Shown: positions 34,815 to 44,690, counted from the first letter of the stretch. The stretch: DNA of 64,000 bases from Streptococcus porcinus (GCF_901542335.1 NZ_LR594036.1:682001-746000), one strand, 5' to 3'. The notes: generated from the letters alone by a model not told the origin. Numbers and translations are program-made.

Positions 34815-35999
34815 ATGGCTGTCCTTAAGAAGGTAGTCTTTTTTAGTTTAGAAGTCATTGTCTTTACTGTTTTTATCTTTAACGTAGCAACGTTGTTTCC
34901 CATTCCTTACCTTGGCTCCATTGCTAACCATTACACGGTCCCTTATGTTCGAGTCTGGCTTCCTCTCTTATTTATCTTATGTTTCATTAGTCTGTATGTT
35001 TCACTAACCCATAAGAAGAGTAAGTGGCCCCTTTTTAATGCCATTATTGCTTCCTTGAGTTTAATCATGGGCATTTATATTATCATCATGATTCAGACCC
35101 ATGTTAATCAGCTGGGTGGTGGCATTTCTTTTTTAAAATCCTATCAGATAGAAGATACTTCAGGTATTTCCGTGGATGTTAAGACTTACAGTAGCTCGGA
35201 ATTGGGAGATGTTAAACTAAACGTCTACTACAAGGAAAATAATGTAAAAAATAAGCCAGTTCTTGTCTATATCCATGGCGGAGGCTGGATTGCAGGGCAC
35301 CGTTCTTCTCATTCTTACTATTGGAAAAGTTTTGCCAAAGACAATTACGTAGTGGTCAGTTTAGACTATGATCTTTCTAATAAACATCGGCACCTATCTG
35401 ATAGTACAGAAAAGCAACTAACTAAAGGCTTTGCTTGGATTGCTAACAATATTGAAAATTATGGTGGTTCCACTGAACGTTTATATACGACGGGAGTTTC
35501 AGCTGGTGGTAATTTGGCTCTAGAGCTCTCTTATAAAATTAATAGTGGCGTCTACAAATGGGCAGATGGCACTAGATTGCCTAAGATATCAGCGGTAGCC
35601 GTTTCTTATCCTGTGGCTAGTCCAAAAGCTTTTTACGAGAATAGTGACCTGGTTAAGGGAGATATCGCCAAGTATATGGTTGTGTCTTATTTAGGGGGGC
35701 GTCCAGACCAGTTGCCAAAAAAATATGCTCAACTGACGCCCAAAAATGCTATTTCGCCTCAAAGTCCACCAACCTTGTTAATGGCAGGACAGCGTGATAC
35801 CTTGGTTCCTCAGGAACCCACTTACCATTTAGCCGAAGTTTTGACAGAAAAGAAGATTCCAAATAAACTAGTTATCATTCCTTTTACAAATCATGCCTAT
35901 GATCGGATTGATGGGAACTTGGGGAGTCAGGCTTATTTAAACTTAAGTAAAGATTGGTTTAAAACGTATCCTGAAAAGGCAGGTGACCATAAGCACTAA
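34815..35999 (+). CDS. Membrane-anchored alpha/beta hydrolase (esterase/lipase)
   Basis: A 394-residue protein. Three N-terminal hydrophobic helices (about 5-25, 45-65, 75-95) precede a hydrolase domain of the hormone-sensitive-lipase type: YIHGGGWIAG is the oxyanion motif, GVSAGGNLA the nucleophile elbow, and AGQRDTLVP and TNHAYD supply the acid and His. The domain probably faces outward. The start is at 34815, because AAGGAGGTGGG lies just upstream and contains the alternative in-frame ATG at 34797. Confidence 0.83.
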   Translation: MAVLKKVVFFSLEVIVFTVFIFNVATLFPIPYLGSIANHYTVPYVRVWLPLLFILCFISLYVSLTHKKSKWPLFNAIIASLSLIMGIYIIIMIQTHVNQLGGGISFLKSYQIEDTSGISVDVKTYSSSELGDVKLNVYYKENNVKNKPVLVYIHGGGWIAGHRSSHSYYWKSFAKDNYVVVSLDYDLSNKHRHLSDSTEKQLTKGFAWIANNIENYGGSTERLYTTGVSAGGNLALELSYKINSGVYKWADGTRLPKISAVAVSYPVASPKAFYENSDLVKGDIAKYMVVSYLGGRPDQLPKKYAQLTPKNAISPQSPPTLLMAGQRDTLVPQEPTYHLAEVLTEKKIPNKLVIIPFTNHAYDRIDGNLGSQAYLNLSKDWFKTYPEKAGDHKH

Positions 36000-36075
36000 A
36001 CTATTTTCTAACAGTCAATTATGTTAAAATGAAACTATAAACAAGGCCACTTATCAGTATCAAAAAGGAGATTTT

Positions 36076-36693
36076 GTGAGAAAATATTTACAAGAATTTG
36101 AAAAAGAAGTTTCAGACTATTTAGAGATGATTTTATCCTTCATCTTGATGCTTGCTATGGTTTTTTTTGCCTTTTCGCTTTTGAAAGATATGACGGGTTT
36201 TATGTCAAGTAGCGTAGATGATTTAGAATTATTTGATCTAGTCCTAGCGAGAGCAATGGCCCTAGCAGTTGGTATCGAGTTGATAAAGATGATTTCAAAT
36301 CCTAGCCCTCAAACGGTGATTGAGGTACTTTTATTTGCCTTGACTCGTCAGATAATTGTTGACCATCCTAGTATGTTGAATTTTCTGTATGGTATCATAG
36401 CAGTAGCTGTTTTGTTTGCTATTCGCAGGTATCTTTTTGTCAGAATGGATAATGCAGCACATATGATTGTTCGCGGTAGTTATAAACTGAAGATGATTAA
36501 TATCTTGGCACGGACTAACATTCCAGGTGAAAAAGAGGATACTCTTTGTAGTTTTATGTCTCGCAAGCTAGAGGCTGATGATAAGACCATTTCCGTCGGT
36601 GCTATTGTCTATTTAGACAACCTAGCCTTGAGAGTTGACAAAATGCATGGCAATACCATAAGCCGAGTTGAAATTATTAAATATCATTCATAA
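36076..36693 (+). CDS. PsiE-like membrane protein with small C-terminal domain
   Basis: A 205-residue protein with about four membrane helices (17-38, 58-75, 84-98, 105-120) resembling phosphate-starvation-inducible PsiE, followed by a soluble tail (about 130-205). The tail (DDKTISVGAIVYLDNL...) looks like a TrkA-C-type ligand module, but I am not sure. It begins with GTG after AAAAGGAG. Function unknown. Confidence 0.6.
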   Translation: MRKYLQEFEKEVSDYLEMILSFILMLAMVFFAFSLLKDMTGFMSSSVDDLELFDLVLARAMALAVGIELIKMISNPSPQTVIEVLLFALTRQIIVDHPSMLNFLYGIIAVAVLFAIRRYLFVRMDNAAHMIVRGSYKLKMINILARTNIPGEKEDTLCSFMSRKLEADDKTISVGAIVYLDNLALRVDKMHGNTISRVEIIKYHS

Positions 36694-36697
36694 TAAG

Positions 36698-36728
36698 AAG
36701 TAGCTTAGTTGAACTGGGCTACTTTTTT
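36698..36728 (+). terminator. Terminator after the PsiE-like gene
   Basis: AAGTAGC..AGTT / AACT..GCTACTT stem with two G-T pairs, then T6. Confidence 0.8.
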
Positions 36729-36882
36729 GTTGGACACTAAAGATATAGAAGTCTTGCTGGTTGAAGCTCTACTTTTTCTGAAAATTAACCAGAAAAATCG
36801 TAAATCTTTTAAAAGTTAGGTGAACTAGATATCAAACTATTAATCGTGAGTAATAACATAACTACTTTAGGAGGAGTCGTTT

Positions 36883-37275
36883 ATGAAAGAAAAATTGAAT
36901 CACTTACAACCCTATACTATTTCGTTGTTAAGGATTGTATCAGGTTATATGATTATGTGTCATGGTGTAGATAACGTTTTTGGACTTTTTGGTGTCAAAG
37001 TTCCTCCAGCTTCTTTAATGAGGATTGGTGGATTAATTGAATTAGGTGCAGGTTTATTTTGATTATGATTGGACTTGGAACACGGATAGCTTCCTTTATC
37101 TTTTTGTGAGAAAATGGAAGTTGCTTATTTTATGTTTCATGGGCTAGCAGGAAACATTTTCTTCCTTTCTGTCAATAAAGGGGAACTAGCAGTTTTATAT
37201 GCCTTTGTTTTCACAGGAAGTGGCAGGTTAGCTCTTGATAATTTCTTGTCAAAAAAGATAATAATTAGCAAATAA
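36883..37275 (+). pseudogene. Decayed DoxX-family membrane protein gene
   Basis: An excellent GGAGGAG precedes the ATG at 36883 and the first 59 codons read MKEKLNHLQPYTISLLRIVS and onward to GGLIELGAGLF, then stop. The DoxX sequence continues in another frame (LIMIGLGTRIASFIF), stops again near 37110, and resumes in a further frame (MEVAYFMFHGLAG ... GSGRLALDNFL) to TAA at 37275. At least two frameshifts and a small deletion before GSGRLALD make this non-functional. DoxX proteins are small four-helix membrane proteins linked to redox balance. Confidence 0.85.
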
Positions 37276-37283
37276 GAAGAAGA

Positions 37284-37306
37284 GGCTTTTAAAAAGCCCT
37301 TTTTTA
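37284..37306 (+). terminator. Terminator after the doxX pseudogene
   Basis: GGCTTT / AAAGCC stem with a TAA loop, then CTTTTTT. Confidence 0.82.
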
Positions 37307-37439
37307 ATGTGAGATAGTCGAATATAGATTAGAGTTAGCAACTGAAACGCAACTAAATGATGAGGAGATTGATAGAGGCTTATGATAACTCTTACTTACA
37401 CGGAGAAGGCTAGTATTCTGAGGCTTTCATTGTTTTTTA

Positions 37440-37448
37440 TGTTATAAT
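37440..37448 (+). promoter_or_regulatory. Extended -10 promoter of the YjjG-type HAD gene
   Basis: TGTTATAAT; leader about 35 bases with GAAAGGA before the ATG. Confidence 0.55.
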
Positions 37449-37487
37449 AGTTGCAATTTCGCTCAATAACCTTTTGAAAGGATTTCT

Positions 37488-38186
37488 ATGACATATCGAT
37501 TTTTATTATTTGACCTTGATCATACTCTACTAGACTTCGATAAGGCAGAAGATATCGCCTTAACAGCCTTATTGGAAGAATGTAAAGTACTAGATATTCA
37601 AAGTTACAAAGAGTACTATAAACCTATGAACAAAGCAATGTGGAAAGGACTAGAGCTTAAATTACTAAGTAAAAAAGAGCTGGTTAATACCCGTTTCACC
37701 AAATTATTTGAACATTTTGGTCGAACAGTCGATGGTGTTTATCTAGCCGAAAGATATCAGGCACATCTTCAAAATCAAGGACAAAGCTATCCTGGTGCTA
37801 AAGCCTTATTAGAGACCTTGAAAGCAAATGGCTTTGCTATTTATGCGGCGACTAATGGCCTTAGTCAAGTCCAAACTAGTCGTTTGAAAAAATCGGGGCT
37901 GGCAGAATATTTTGAAAAAATTTTTGTTTCGGAAGTTTCTGGTAGCCAAAAGCCGGATAAATTTTTTTATGACTGGATAGGAGAACAAATTCCAAACTAT
38001 AACCCCGCAGAGACTTTAATGATTGGTGATAGTCTAACTGCTGATATTCAAGGTGGGATAAACGCTGGTATTGATACAGTTTGGTATAACCCCAAGCAAT
38101 TAGAAAACAAAAGTTCTGCTCAGCCGACCTATCAAGTGCGTAATTATCAAGAATTACTAGTCATTCTTCAGGTGGCTGACAAATAG
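37488..38186 (+). CDS. YjjG/YfnB-type HAD nucleotidase
   Basis: A 232-residue HAD hydrolase. FDLDHTLLDF is motif I with both catalytic Asp, AATNGLSQVQ motif II, SGSQKPDKFFYD the motif III Lys and MIGDSLTADIQGG motif IV; an alpha-helical cap is at about 20-90. YjjG homologues dephosphorylate (d)NMPs, including non-canonical ones, as house-cleaning enzymes. Confidence 0.85.
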   Translation: MTYRFLLFDLDHTLLDFDKAEDIALTALLEECKVLDIQSYKEYYKPMNKAMWKGLELKLLSKKELVNTRFTKLFEHFGRTVDGVYLAERYQAHLQNQGQSYPGAKALLETLKANGFAIYAATNGLSQVQTSRLKKSGLAEYFEKIFVSEVSGSQKPDKFFYDWIGEQIPNYNPAETLMIGDSLTADIQGGINAGIDTVWYNPKQLENKSSAQPTYQVRNYQELLVILQVADK

Positions 38187-38213
38187 CTTATTAAAAGAAT
38201 AAAGTTATATTTG

Positions 38214-38236
38214 AGACAGCTCGCGCTGTCTTTTTT
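38214..38236 (+). terminator. Terminator after the HAD nucleotidase gene
   Basis: GACAGC-TCGC-GCTGTC then T6. Confidence 0.92.
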
Positions 38237-38320
38237 AGACAAGAAGAGGCTCTGTTAGCAATTGTTTTTTGGAACAAATTTAAAATTTTTTAGAAAATAT
38301 TAGATTTCCATAGCGTTTTT

Positions 38321-38349
38321 TTGAAATCGGTATCATTTTCTGATAGACT
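38321..38349 (+). promoter_or_regulatory. Promoter of the aldehyde dehydrogenase gene
   Basis: TTGAAA, 17-bp spacer, TAGACT; leader about 20 bases with AAAGGAGG. Confidence 0.65.
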
Positions 38350-38376
38350 TTAATTAATAACAAAAGGAGGCTTATT

Positions 38377-39750
38377 ATGGCGTATAAAACAATTTACCCT
38401 TTTACAAATGAAGTTCTTAAGGAATATGAGAACACTAGCGATGCACAATTAGAAGAGGTGCTTGAGACAGCTCACAAACTTTATAAAAAATGGCGTCAAG
38501 AAGACCACTTAGAAGATCGTAAAGAGCAATTACACGAAGTTGCTAGTATTTTACGTCGTGACCGTGATAAATATGCGGAAATCTTGACTAAAGATATGGG
38601 GAAACTTTTCACTGAAGCTCAAGGTGAAATTGAACTCTGTGCTGATATTGCCGACTACTACGCTGATAATGCTGATAAGTTCTTAGAAGCAACACCACTT
38701 GCTACTGATACAGGTGAAGCATACTATATCAAACAATCTACAGGTGTTGTTCTTGCAGTTGAACCATGGAACTTCCCATATTATCAAATCATGCGAGTGT
38801 TTGCGCCAAACTTTATCGTTGGTAATCCAATGGTTTTAAAACATGCTTCGATCTGTCCGTGGTCTGCTCAATCTTTTGAAGAGTTAGTTATTGAAGCGGG
38901 AGCTGAAAAAGGAGCTTTTACTAACCTCTTTGTCTCTTATGACCAAGTTTCGACAATTATTGCTGACAAACGTGTTGTCGGTGTCTGCTTAACTGGCTCT
39001 GAACGTGGTGGTGCATCCATTGCGGAAGAAGCAGGTAAAAACTTGAAGAAAACCACTCTTGAACTAGGAGGTGATGATGCCTTTATCGTCCTTGATGATG
39101 CTGATTGGGATGAATTAGAAAAAGTGCTTTTCTTCTCACGGCTGTATAATGCTGGTCAAGTATGTACCTCTTCAAAACGCTTTATCGTTCTTGAAAAAGA
39201 CTATGACCGTTTCAAAGAACTATTGACTAAAGTCTTTAAAACGGCTAAATGGGGTGACCCAATGGATCCAGAAACAACTTTGGCACCATTGTCATCAGCT
39301 CAAGCTAAAGAAGATGTTCTTGCTCAAATTAAATTAGCTATCGATAAGGGCGCTGAATTAGTTTACGGCGGTGAAGCCATTGACCACCCAGGTAACTTTG
39401 TCATGCCGACCATCATTTCTGGTTTGACAAAAGATAACCCAATCTACTATCAAGAAATCTTTGGCCCTGTTGGCGAAATCTACAAAGTGGCTTCAGAAGA
39501 AGAAGCTATTGAAGTAGCAAATGATTCTAATTATGGTCTTGGTGGAACAATCTTCAGTAGTAATAAAGAACACGCAGAAGCTGTAGCCGCTAAAATTGAA
39601 ACTGGGATGTCCTTCATCAATTCAGGTTGGGCTTCACTTCCAGAACTTCCATTTGGAGGCATAAAAAATTCAGGTTACGGCCGTGAGTTGAGTGAACTAG
39701 GTTTCACCGCATTTGTCAATGAACATTTAATCTACACACCAAAAAAATAA
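38377..39750 (+). CDS. gabD: NAD(P)-dependent succinate-semialdehyde-type dehydrogenase
   Basis: A 457-residue class 3/9-like aldehyde dehydrogenase. EPWNFPYYQ starts the cofactor-binding region, LELGGDDAFIV carries the general-base Glu, and NAGQVCTSSKRFIV the nucleophile Cys. GabD-type proteins of this length oxidise succinate semialdehyde, but streptococci lack a complete GABA pathway, so another aldehyde may be the real substrate. Monocistronic between its promoter and a strong terminator. Confidence 0.85.
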   Translation: MAYKTIYPFTNEVLKEYENTSDAQLEEVLETAHKLYKKWRQEDHLEDRKEQLHEVASILRRDRDKYAEILTKDMGKLFTEAQGEIELCADIADYYADNADKFLEATPLATDTGEAYYIKQSTGVVLAVEPWNFPYYQIMRVFAPNFIVGNPMVLKHASICPWSAQSFEELVIEAGAEKGAFTNLFVSYDQVSTIIADKRVVGVCLTGSERGGASIAEEAGKNLKKTTLELGGDDAFIVLDDADWDELEKVLFFSRLYNAGQVCTSSKRFIVLEKDYDRFKELLTKVFKTAKWGDPMDPETTLAPLSSAQAKEDVLAQIKLAIDKGAELVYGGEAIDHPGNFVMPTIISGLTKDNPIYYQEIFGPVGEIYKVASEEEAIEVANDSNYGLGGTIFSSNKEHAEAVAAKIETGMSFINSGWASLPELPFGGIKNSGYGRELSELGFTAFVNEHLIYTPKK

Positions 39751-39769
39751 GATAGTTGGCTAAAATAAA

Positions 39770-39805
39770 AGAAGGCTTAAAGGGAAACTTTTAAGCCTTC
39801 TTTTT
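39770..39805 (+). terminator. Terminator after the aldehyde dehydrogenase gene
   Basis: AGAAGGCTTAAA / TTTAAGCCTTCT stem, T tail. Confidence 0.93.
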
Positions 39806-39820
39806 AAGAAAGGAGATGCC

Positions 39821-40624
39821 ATGGACATCAAAGTCTTTGCTACTGATATGGATGGAACATTTTTAAATAGTCAACACGATTATGATCGTCAGCGTTTTGC
39901 TTATCTTTTTGAAAAAATCGATGCTCAGCAAAAGCATTTTGTAGCGATTAGTGGTAATCAGTATCATCAGATTAGAGAATTTTTCCCTGGCTACGCTGAT
40001 AAGATGACCATTGTTGGAGAAAATGGGGCCTATATCGTTGATAAAGGACAGCTTCTGAAAACTTTCCCATTGAATAATGATATTGTCAGCACTGTTATTG
40101 ATTACCTTTATGTTAATAAGCTAGCAAATCGAGCTCTAGTATGCGGGGGAAAATCTGCTTATATCCTAGATTCTGCTAGCGCAGCTGATAAGGAGATGTT
40201 TTCACTTTACTATACTGAACTAGTAGTTGTTGAGTCTTTTAAAGCTCTGCCTGCTGACAATATCCTAAAATTTTCTTTCAATAGCTCTATTCCTGAGACG
40301 CAAGCAGTTGTTGAGTCATTGAATACGCGTTTAGATGGACAGGTTCTAGCGGTGGAAACGGGTAATGGGAATGTTGATGTTATTGGTAAAGGTGTCAATA
40401 AAGGAAGTGCTTTGAGATTTTTACTTGATTATTGGAAGTTATTGCCAAAGAATCTAGTTGCTTTTGGAGATAGTCAGAACGATTTAGAAATGTTGGCTAT
40501 GACTGACAATTCATATGCGATGATGAATGCGACTGAGAAGTTTAAAGAAGCAGCATCTTTTATCACTTCAAGTAATGACGATTGTGGTGTGATGGCAGTT
40601 ATGGAAAAACTTATGGGTATTTAA
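39821..40624 (+). CDS. Cof-type HAD phosphatase
   Basis: A 267-residue HAD subclass IIB protein. ATDMDGTFLNS is motif I, AISGNQ motif II, DVIGKGVNKGSAL holds the motif III Lys and AFGDSQNDLEML motif IV. The IIB cap lies between about 85 and 185. These enzymes hydrolyse sugar phosphates, PLP or FMN; the substrate here is undetermined. AAAGGAG precedes the ATG. Confidence 0.87.
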   Translation: MDIKVFATDMDGTFLNSQHDYDRQRFAYLFEKIDAQQKHFVAISGNQYHQIREFFPGYADKMTIVGENGAYIVDKGQLLKTFPLNNDIVSTVIDYLYVNKLANRALVCGGKSAYILDSASAADKEMFSLYYTELVVVESFKALPADNILKFSFNSSIPETQAVVESLNTRLDGQVLAVETGNGNVDVIGKGVNKGSALRFLLDYWKLLPKNLVAFGDSQNDLEMLAMTDNSYAMMNATEKFKEAASFITSSNDDCGVMAVMEKLMGI

Positions 40625-40663
40625 AATAGGATCAGCCTTTTTAGAGTTAAAAGTGTAAAAATT

Positions 40664-40672
40664 TGGTAAAAT
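40664..40672 (+). promoter_or_regulatory. Extended -10 of uvrC, leaderless geometry
   Basis: TGGTAAAAT followed by exactly six bases (AAGGAC) and the uvrC ATG. The AAGGA is only one base from the ATG, too near to act as a Shine-Dalgarno. Confidence 0.55.
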
Positions 40673-40678
40673 AAGGAC

Positions 40679-42460
40679 ATGAATGAACTGATTAAATACA
40701 AATTAGAATTGCTACCAGATAGTCCTGGTTGCTATTTGCACAAAGATAAAAACGGCACCATTATTTATGTCGGAAAAGCTAAAAATCTCCGAAATCGTGT
40801 TCGCTCTTATTTTAGAGGAAGTCATGATACTAAAACCGAGATGTTGGTGTCAGAGATTGCTGATTTTGAATTTATAGTAACAGGGTCAAATACTGAGGCT
40901 CTACTTTTGGAAATTAATCTGATCCAAAAGAATATGCCTAAGTATAACATTAAACTCAAAGACGATAAGTCCTATCCTTTTATCAAGATTACAAATGAGA
41001 TTTTTCCACGTTTATTAATTACGCGCCAAATTAAAAAGAATGATGGTCTTTATTTTGGCCCTTACCCAGATTCCTATACAGCCAATGAAGTTAAAAAGCT
41101 TCTTGATCGGATTTTCCCTTTTAAGAAATGTACCAATCCAGTCAATAAAGTTTGTTTTTACTACCATTTAGGCCAATGTAACGCTCATACAATTTGTCAT
41201 ACTGATAAAGCTTACTGGGATGGCTTAGTTGAAGATGTTAAGCTTTTTCTAAATGGTAAGGATGATAAAATTGTTGATAACTTAAAGGAAAAAATGACTG
41301 TTGCTGCTGAGAATATGGAATTTGAGCGGGCTGCGGAATTTCGTGATTTAATTTCTGGGATAGCTAAGCTTCGGACCAAGCAACGGATTATGAGTAAGGA
41401 TTTAAAAGACCGTGATATCTTTGGTTACTATGTGGATAAAGGTTGGATGTGCGTGCAAGTTTTTTTTGTTCGTCAAGGAAAACTTATTCAGCGGGATGTG
41501 AATATGTTTCCTTACTATAATAATGCAGAGGATGATTTTTTGACTTATATTGGTCAATTTTATCAGGATAAACGGCACTTTATCCCAAGCGAAATCTTTA
41601 TCCCTTCAGAGGTGGATCAGGCATTGGTTGAAGCAATTGTTCCTACCAAAATCATCAAACCTCAAAGAGGAGAAAAGAAACAATTGGTTGCTTTAGCAAC
41701 AAAAAATGCCCGTGTCAGCCTGCAACAAAAATTTGACCTTTTAGAGAAAGACTTGAAGAAGACTCAAGGAGCCATTGAAAGTCTTGGTCAACTCATGGGA
41801 ATAGCTCGTCCTGAAAGAATTGAAGCTTTTGACAACTCTAACATTCAAGGAACAAGTCCTGTCGCGGCAATGGTGGTTTTTGTTGATGGTAAGGCTAGCA
41901 AACAAGATTACCGTAAATATAAAATTAAAACGGTACAAGGTCCAGATGACTATGCCAGTATGCGCGAAGTGATTTATCGACGTTATAGTCGCGTTTTAAA
42001 TGATGATCTGGTTGCACCTGATTTGATTATCATTGATGGTGGTCCTGGTCAGGTCAATATTGCAAAAGATGTGGTTCATCGTCAACTAGGTCTTTCCATT
42101 CCTATTGCTGGTTTGCAAAAAAATGATAAGCATCAGACACAGGAATTGCTGTTTGGTGACCCGCTAGCTGTTATTGATTTGCCGAGAAACTCAGAAGCGT
42201 TTTTCTTGCTTCATCGGATTCAAGATGAAGTTCACCGCTTTGCTATTACCTTCCACCGTCAAGTACGAAGTAAGAATTCATTCTCTTCGAAATTGGATGG
42301 GATTGAGGGTCTTGGTCCAAAGCGCAAGCAAGCATTGTTGAAACATTTTAAGAGTCTAACAGCCATTAGTCAAGCTAGCTTAGATGATATTACCTCTTTA
42401 GGAATTCCTCAAAAAGTGGCACAGTCTTTACTGGCATCCTTTGCCAATAAGGAGGCATAG
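40679..42460 (+). CDS. uvrC: Excinuclease ABC subunit C
   Basis: A 593-residue nuclease making both incisions in nucleotide-excision repair. The GIY-YIG domain is at about 10-95 (GCYLHKD, then [15 protein letters not shown]; the second motif is VYVG-like). A UvrB-interacting UVR motif lies at about 203-237, the RNase H-like endonuclease domain at about 370-530 ([15 protein letters not shown]), and a HhH pair at the C-terminus ([20 protein letters not shown]). Family-typical length. Its mRNA may be leaderless. Confidence 0.95.
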   Translation: MNELIKYKLELLPDSPGCYLHKDKNGTIIYVGKAKNLRNRVRSYFRGSHDTKTEMLVSEIADFEFIVTGSNTEALLLEINLIQKNMPKYNIKLKDDKSYPFIKITNEIFPRLLITRQIKKNDGLYFGPYPDSYTANEVKKLLDRIFPFKKCTNPVNKVCFYYHLGQCNAHTICHTDKAYWDGLVEDVKLFLNGKDDKIVDNLKEKMTVAAENMEFERAAEFRDLISGIAKLRTKQRIMSKDLKDRDIFGYYVDKGWMCVQVFFVRQGKLIQRDVNMFPYYNNAEDDFLTYIGQFYQDKRHFIPSEIFIPSEVDQALVEAIVPTKIIKPQRGEKKQLVALATKNARVSLQQKFDLLEKDLKKTQGAIESLGQLMGIARPERIEAFDNSNIQGTSPVAAMVVFVDGKASKQDYRKYKIKTVQGPDDYASMREVIYRRYSRVLNDDLVAPDLIIIDGGPGQVNIAKDVVHRQLGLSIPIAGLQKNDKHQTQELLFGDPLAVIDLPRNSEAFFLLHRIQDEVHRFAITFHRQVRSKNSFSSKLDGIEGLGPKRKQALLKHFKSLTAISQASLDDITSLGIPQKVAQSLLASFANKEA

Positions 42461-42515
42461 GAGAAACACTAATTAGTAGTAAATGGTTTTTTAAAAAGTC
42501 AAATGACCTAAAATA

Positions 42516-42524
42516 TGGTAGAAT
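42516..42524 (+). promoter_or_regulatory. Extended -10 promoter of the nitroreductase gene
   Basis: TGGTAGAAT, about 40 bases before the ATG. Confidence 0.45.
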
Positions 42525-42563
42525 AAACTTTGAAAATACTTTAAACAGATTGGAATTTTGTCT

Positions 42564-43166
42564 ATGAAATTTCTCGAATTAAACAAAAAACGACATGCTG
42601 TCAAGTCCTTTAATGATAAACCTGTTGACTATAAGGATTTGCGAACAGCAATTGAGATTGCTACTTTAGCCCCTAGCGCCAATAATATTCAACCTTGGAA
42701 GTTTGTTGTTGTTGAAGATAAAAAAGCCGAATTAGCTAAAGATATGGTTCTTGGTAATAAAGTACAGATTGAGCAAGCTCAGTACGTCGTGGCACTTTTT
42801 TCGGATACTGATTTGATTCAAAGATCTCGGAAGATAGCACGGATTGGAGTTAAATCACTTCCTGATGATTTGATTGGTTATTATATGGAAACTCTACCAC
42901 CACGTTATGCTAAATTTGATAAGCTTGAGAAAGCGGAATACTTGTCCTTTAATTCTGGTCTAGTTGCAATGAATTTAGTCTTGGCTTTGACTGATCAGCG
43001 TATTGCTTCTAACATGATTCTAGGTTTTGACAAAACAAAGACCAACGAGATTTTAGATATTGATAAGCGTTTTCGTCCAGAAATTTTGATTACTGTTGGT
43101 TACACTGATGATGTGGTTGAACCAAGCTATCGTTTACCAGTTGATGAATTAATTGAACGTCGTTAA
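42564..43166 (+). CDS. Nitroreductase family flavoprotein
   Basis: A 200-residue FMN-dependent oxidoreductase. RHAVKSF at the N-terminus, LAPSANNIQPWKFVVV and the C-terminal ILITVGYTDD are the typical FMN and NAD(P)H contact regions of the NfsB-like family. The ATG at 42564 is preferred to the TTG two codons earlier. The upstream GGA is a weak ribosome site. Natural substrate unknown (quinones or nitro-compounds). Confidence 0.85.
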   Translation: MKFLELNKKRHAVKSFNDKPVDYKDLRTAIEIATLAPSANNIQPWKFVVVEDKKAELAKDMVLGNKVQIEQAQYVVALFSDTDLIQRSRKIARIGVKSLPDDLIGYYMETLPPRYAKFDKLEKAEYLSFNSGLVAMNLVLALTDQRIASNMILGFDKTKTNEILDIDKRFRPEILITVGYTDDVVEPSYRLPVDELIERR

Positions 43167-43191
43167 AGGCCGAGAAAATTCTGTTCAAACG

Positions 43192-43200
43192 TGTTATAAT
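43192..43200 (+). promoter_or_regulatory. Extended -10 promoter of pepV
   Basis: TGTTATAAT; predicted leader about 80 bases containing a hairpin. Confidence 0.5.
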
Positions 43201-43230
43201 AATAGTATTAAGTGGATATTCAAAGATAAG

Positions 43231-43265
43231 TAAGTTGTAGATAATACAACTTATTTACCTTTTTA
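43231..43265 (+). promoter_or_regulatory. Hairpin in the pepV leader, attenuator-like
   Basis: TAAGTTGTA / TACAACTTA (9 bp, loop GATAA) followed by TTTACCTTTTT. The position between promoter and gene suggests an attenuator or stabilising stem; the T run is interrupted. Confidence 0.45.
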
Positions 43266-43285
43266 GAGATGAAGGAGAATAATTG

Positions 43286-44689
43286 ATGATTGATTTTAAA
43301 GCTGAAGTTGAAAGCCGTAAGGAAGCGATGCTTGAAGACTTAATTCATTTACTTCGAATTAATTCAGAAAGAGATGATTCCCTAGCTGATGACAAACACC
43401 CATTTGGGCCAGGTCCTGTCAGAGCCTTAGAGCATTTCCTAGCTATGGCTGAGCGTGATGGCTATAAAACACGTAATATTGATAATTATGCTGGTGATTT
43501 CGAATTTGGAGAAGGAGAAGAAGTGCTCGGTATATTCGGTCATCTAGATGTTGTTCCTGCTGGTAGCGGTTGGGATACTGATCCTTATGAACCAGTTATC
43601 AAAGACGATAAAATTTATGCGCGTGGTTCTTCAGATGACAAAGGACCGACCTTAGCTTGTTACTATGCTTTGAAAATCATTAAAGAGTTAGGCTTACCAG
43701 TTTCTAAAAAGGTTCGTTTTGTTGTTGGTACTGATGAAGAATCTGGGTGGGGGGACATGGATTATTACTTTGCTCATAATGGGTTAAAAGATCCAGACTT
43801 CGGTTTCTCACCTGATGCTGAATTCCCAATTATCAATGGTGAAAAAGGAAATATTACTGAATATCTTCATTTTAGTGGGGAAAATAGCGGTGCATTTGTC
43901 TTGAACCGTTTTGAAGGTGGTTTACGTGAAAATATGGTTCCAGAATCAGCTACCGCTTTAATAGAATCAGCTCATCCCTTTAATGTTTTGTCAGCAGCAT
44001 TTGAACAATTTTTAGCTGAACAGCAAGTAGAAGGTGAGCTTAAAGATCATGGTCAAGAAGTAGAAGTGACAATCATTGGTAAGTCAGCTCATGGTTCGAC
44101 ACCTGAGTTAGGTATCAATGGAGCTACGCTCTTGGCTAAATTCTTGAGTCAGTTCTCATTTGAAGGTCCTGCTGAAGCTTTCTTACGCATTGCCGGAATA
44201 ACACTACATGAAGATTTTGATGCTAAAAAACTTGGATTAGCTTACACAGATGATAAAATGGGTTCTTTAAGTATGAATGCTGGTGTCTTTAAGTTTGATA
44301 AGACTTCAGATGATAATACTATTGCCTTAAACTTCCGTTATCCAAAAGGAATTGATGCTCAAGTTCTTAAGGTAGGTCTTGAACAACTTAAAGGAATCAA
44401 AGAAGTGACCTTATCTAGCCATGAACATGTGCCACATTATGTACCGATGGATGATGAATTGGTTGCAACCCTCCTTAAGGTGTATGAGAAACAAACAGGA
44501 CTTGAAGGCTATGAACAAGTGATTGGTGGTGGAACATTTGGACGTCTCCTTAAACGTGGCGTAGCATTTGGAGCGATGTTCCCTGGTGATGAAAACACTA
44601 TGCACCAAGCGAATGAATATATGCCATTAGAGAATATCTATAGATCAGCTGCTATTTATGCGGAAGCTATCTATGAATTTATTAAATAA
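43286..44689 (+). CDS. pepV: Dipeptidase PepV
   Basis: A 467-residue M20 zinc dipeptidase. GHLDVVPAGSGW and YARGSSDDKGP supply zinc ligands, and GTDEESGWGDMDYY the catalytic Glu. The lid domain is at about 180-380, and MFPGDENTMHQANEY supplies the last His ligand. PepV cleaves dipeptides with N-terminal hydrophobic residues in lactic bacteria and streptococci. ATG at 43286 with GAAGGAG upstream is chosen over the TTG one codon earlier. Confidence 0.92.
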   Translation: MIDFKAEVESRKEAMLEDLIHLLRINSERDDSLADDKHPFGPGPVRALEHFLAMAERDGYKTRNIDNYAGDFEFGEGEEVLGIFGHLDVVPAGSGWDTDPYEPVIKDDKIYARGSSDDKGPTLACYYALKIIKELGLPVSKKVRFVVGTDEESGWGDMDYYFAHNGLKDPDFGFSPDAEFPIINGEKGNITEYLHFSGENSGAFVLNRFEGGLRENMVPESATALIESAHPFNVLSAAFEQFLAEQQVEGELKDHGQEVEVTIIGKSAHGSTPELGINGATLLAKFLSQFSFEGPAEAFLRIAGITLHEDFDAKKLGLAYTDDKMGSLSMNAGVFKFDKTSDDNTIALNFRYPKGIDAQVLKVGLEQLKGIKEVTLSSHEHVPHYVPMDDELVATLLKVYEKQTGLEGYEQVIGGGTFGRLLKRGVAFGAMFPGDENTMHQANEYMPLENIYRSAAIYAEAIYEFIK

Positions 44690-44690
44690 T

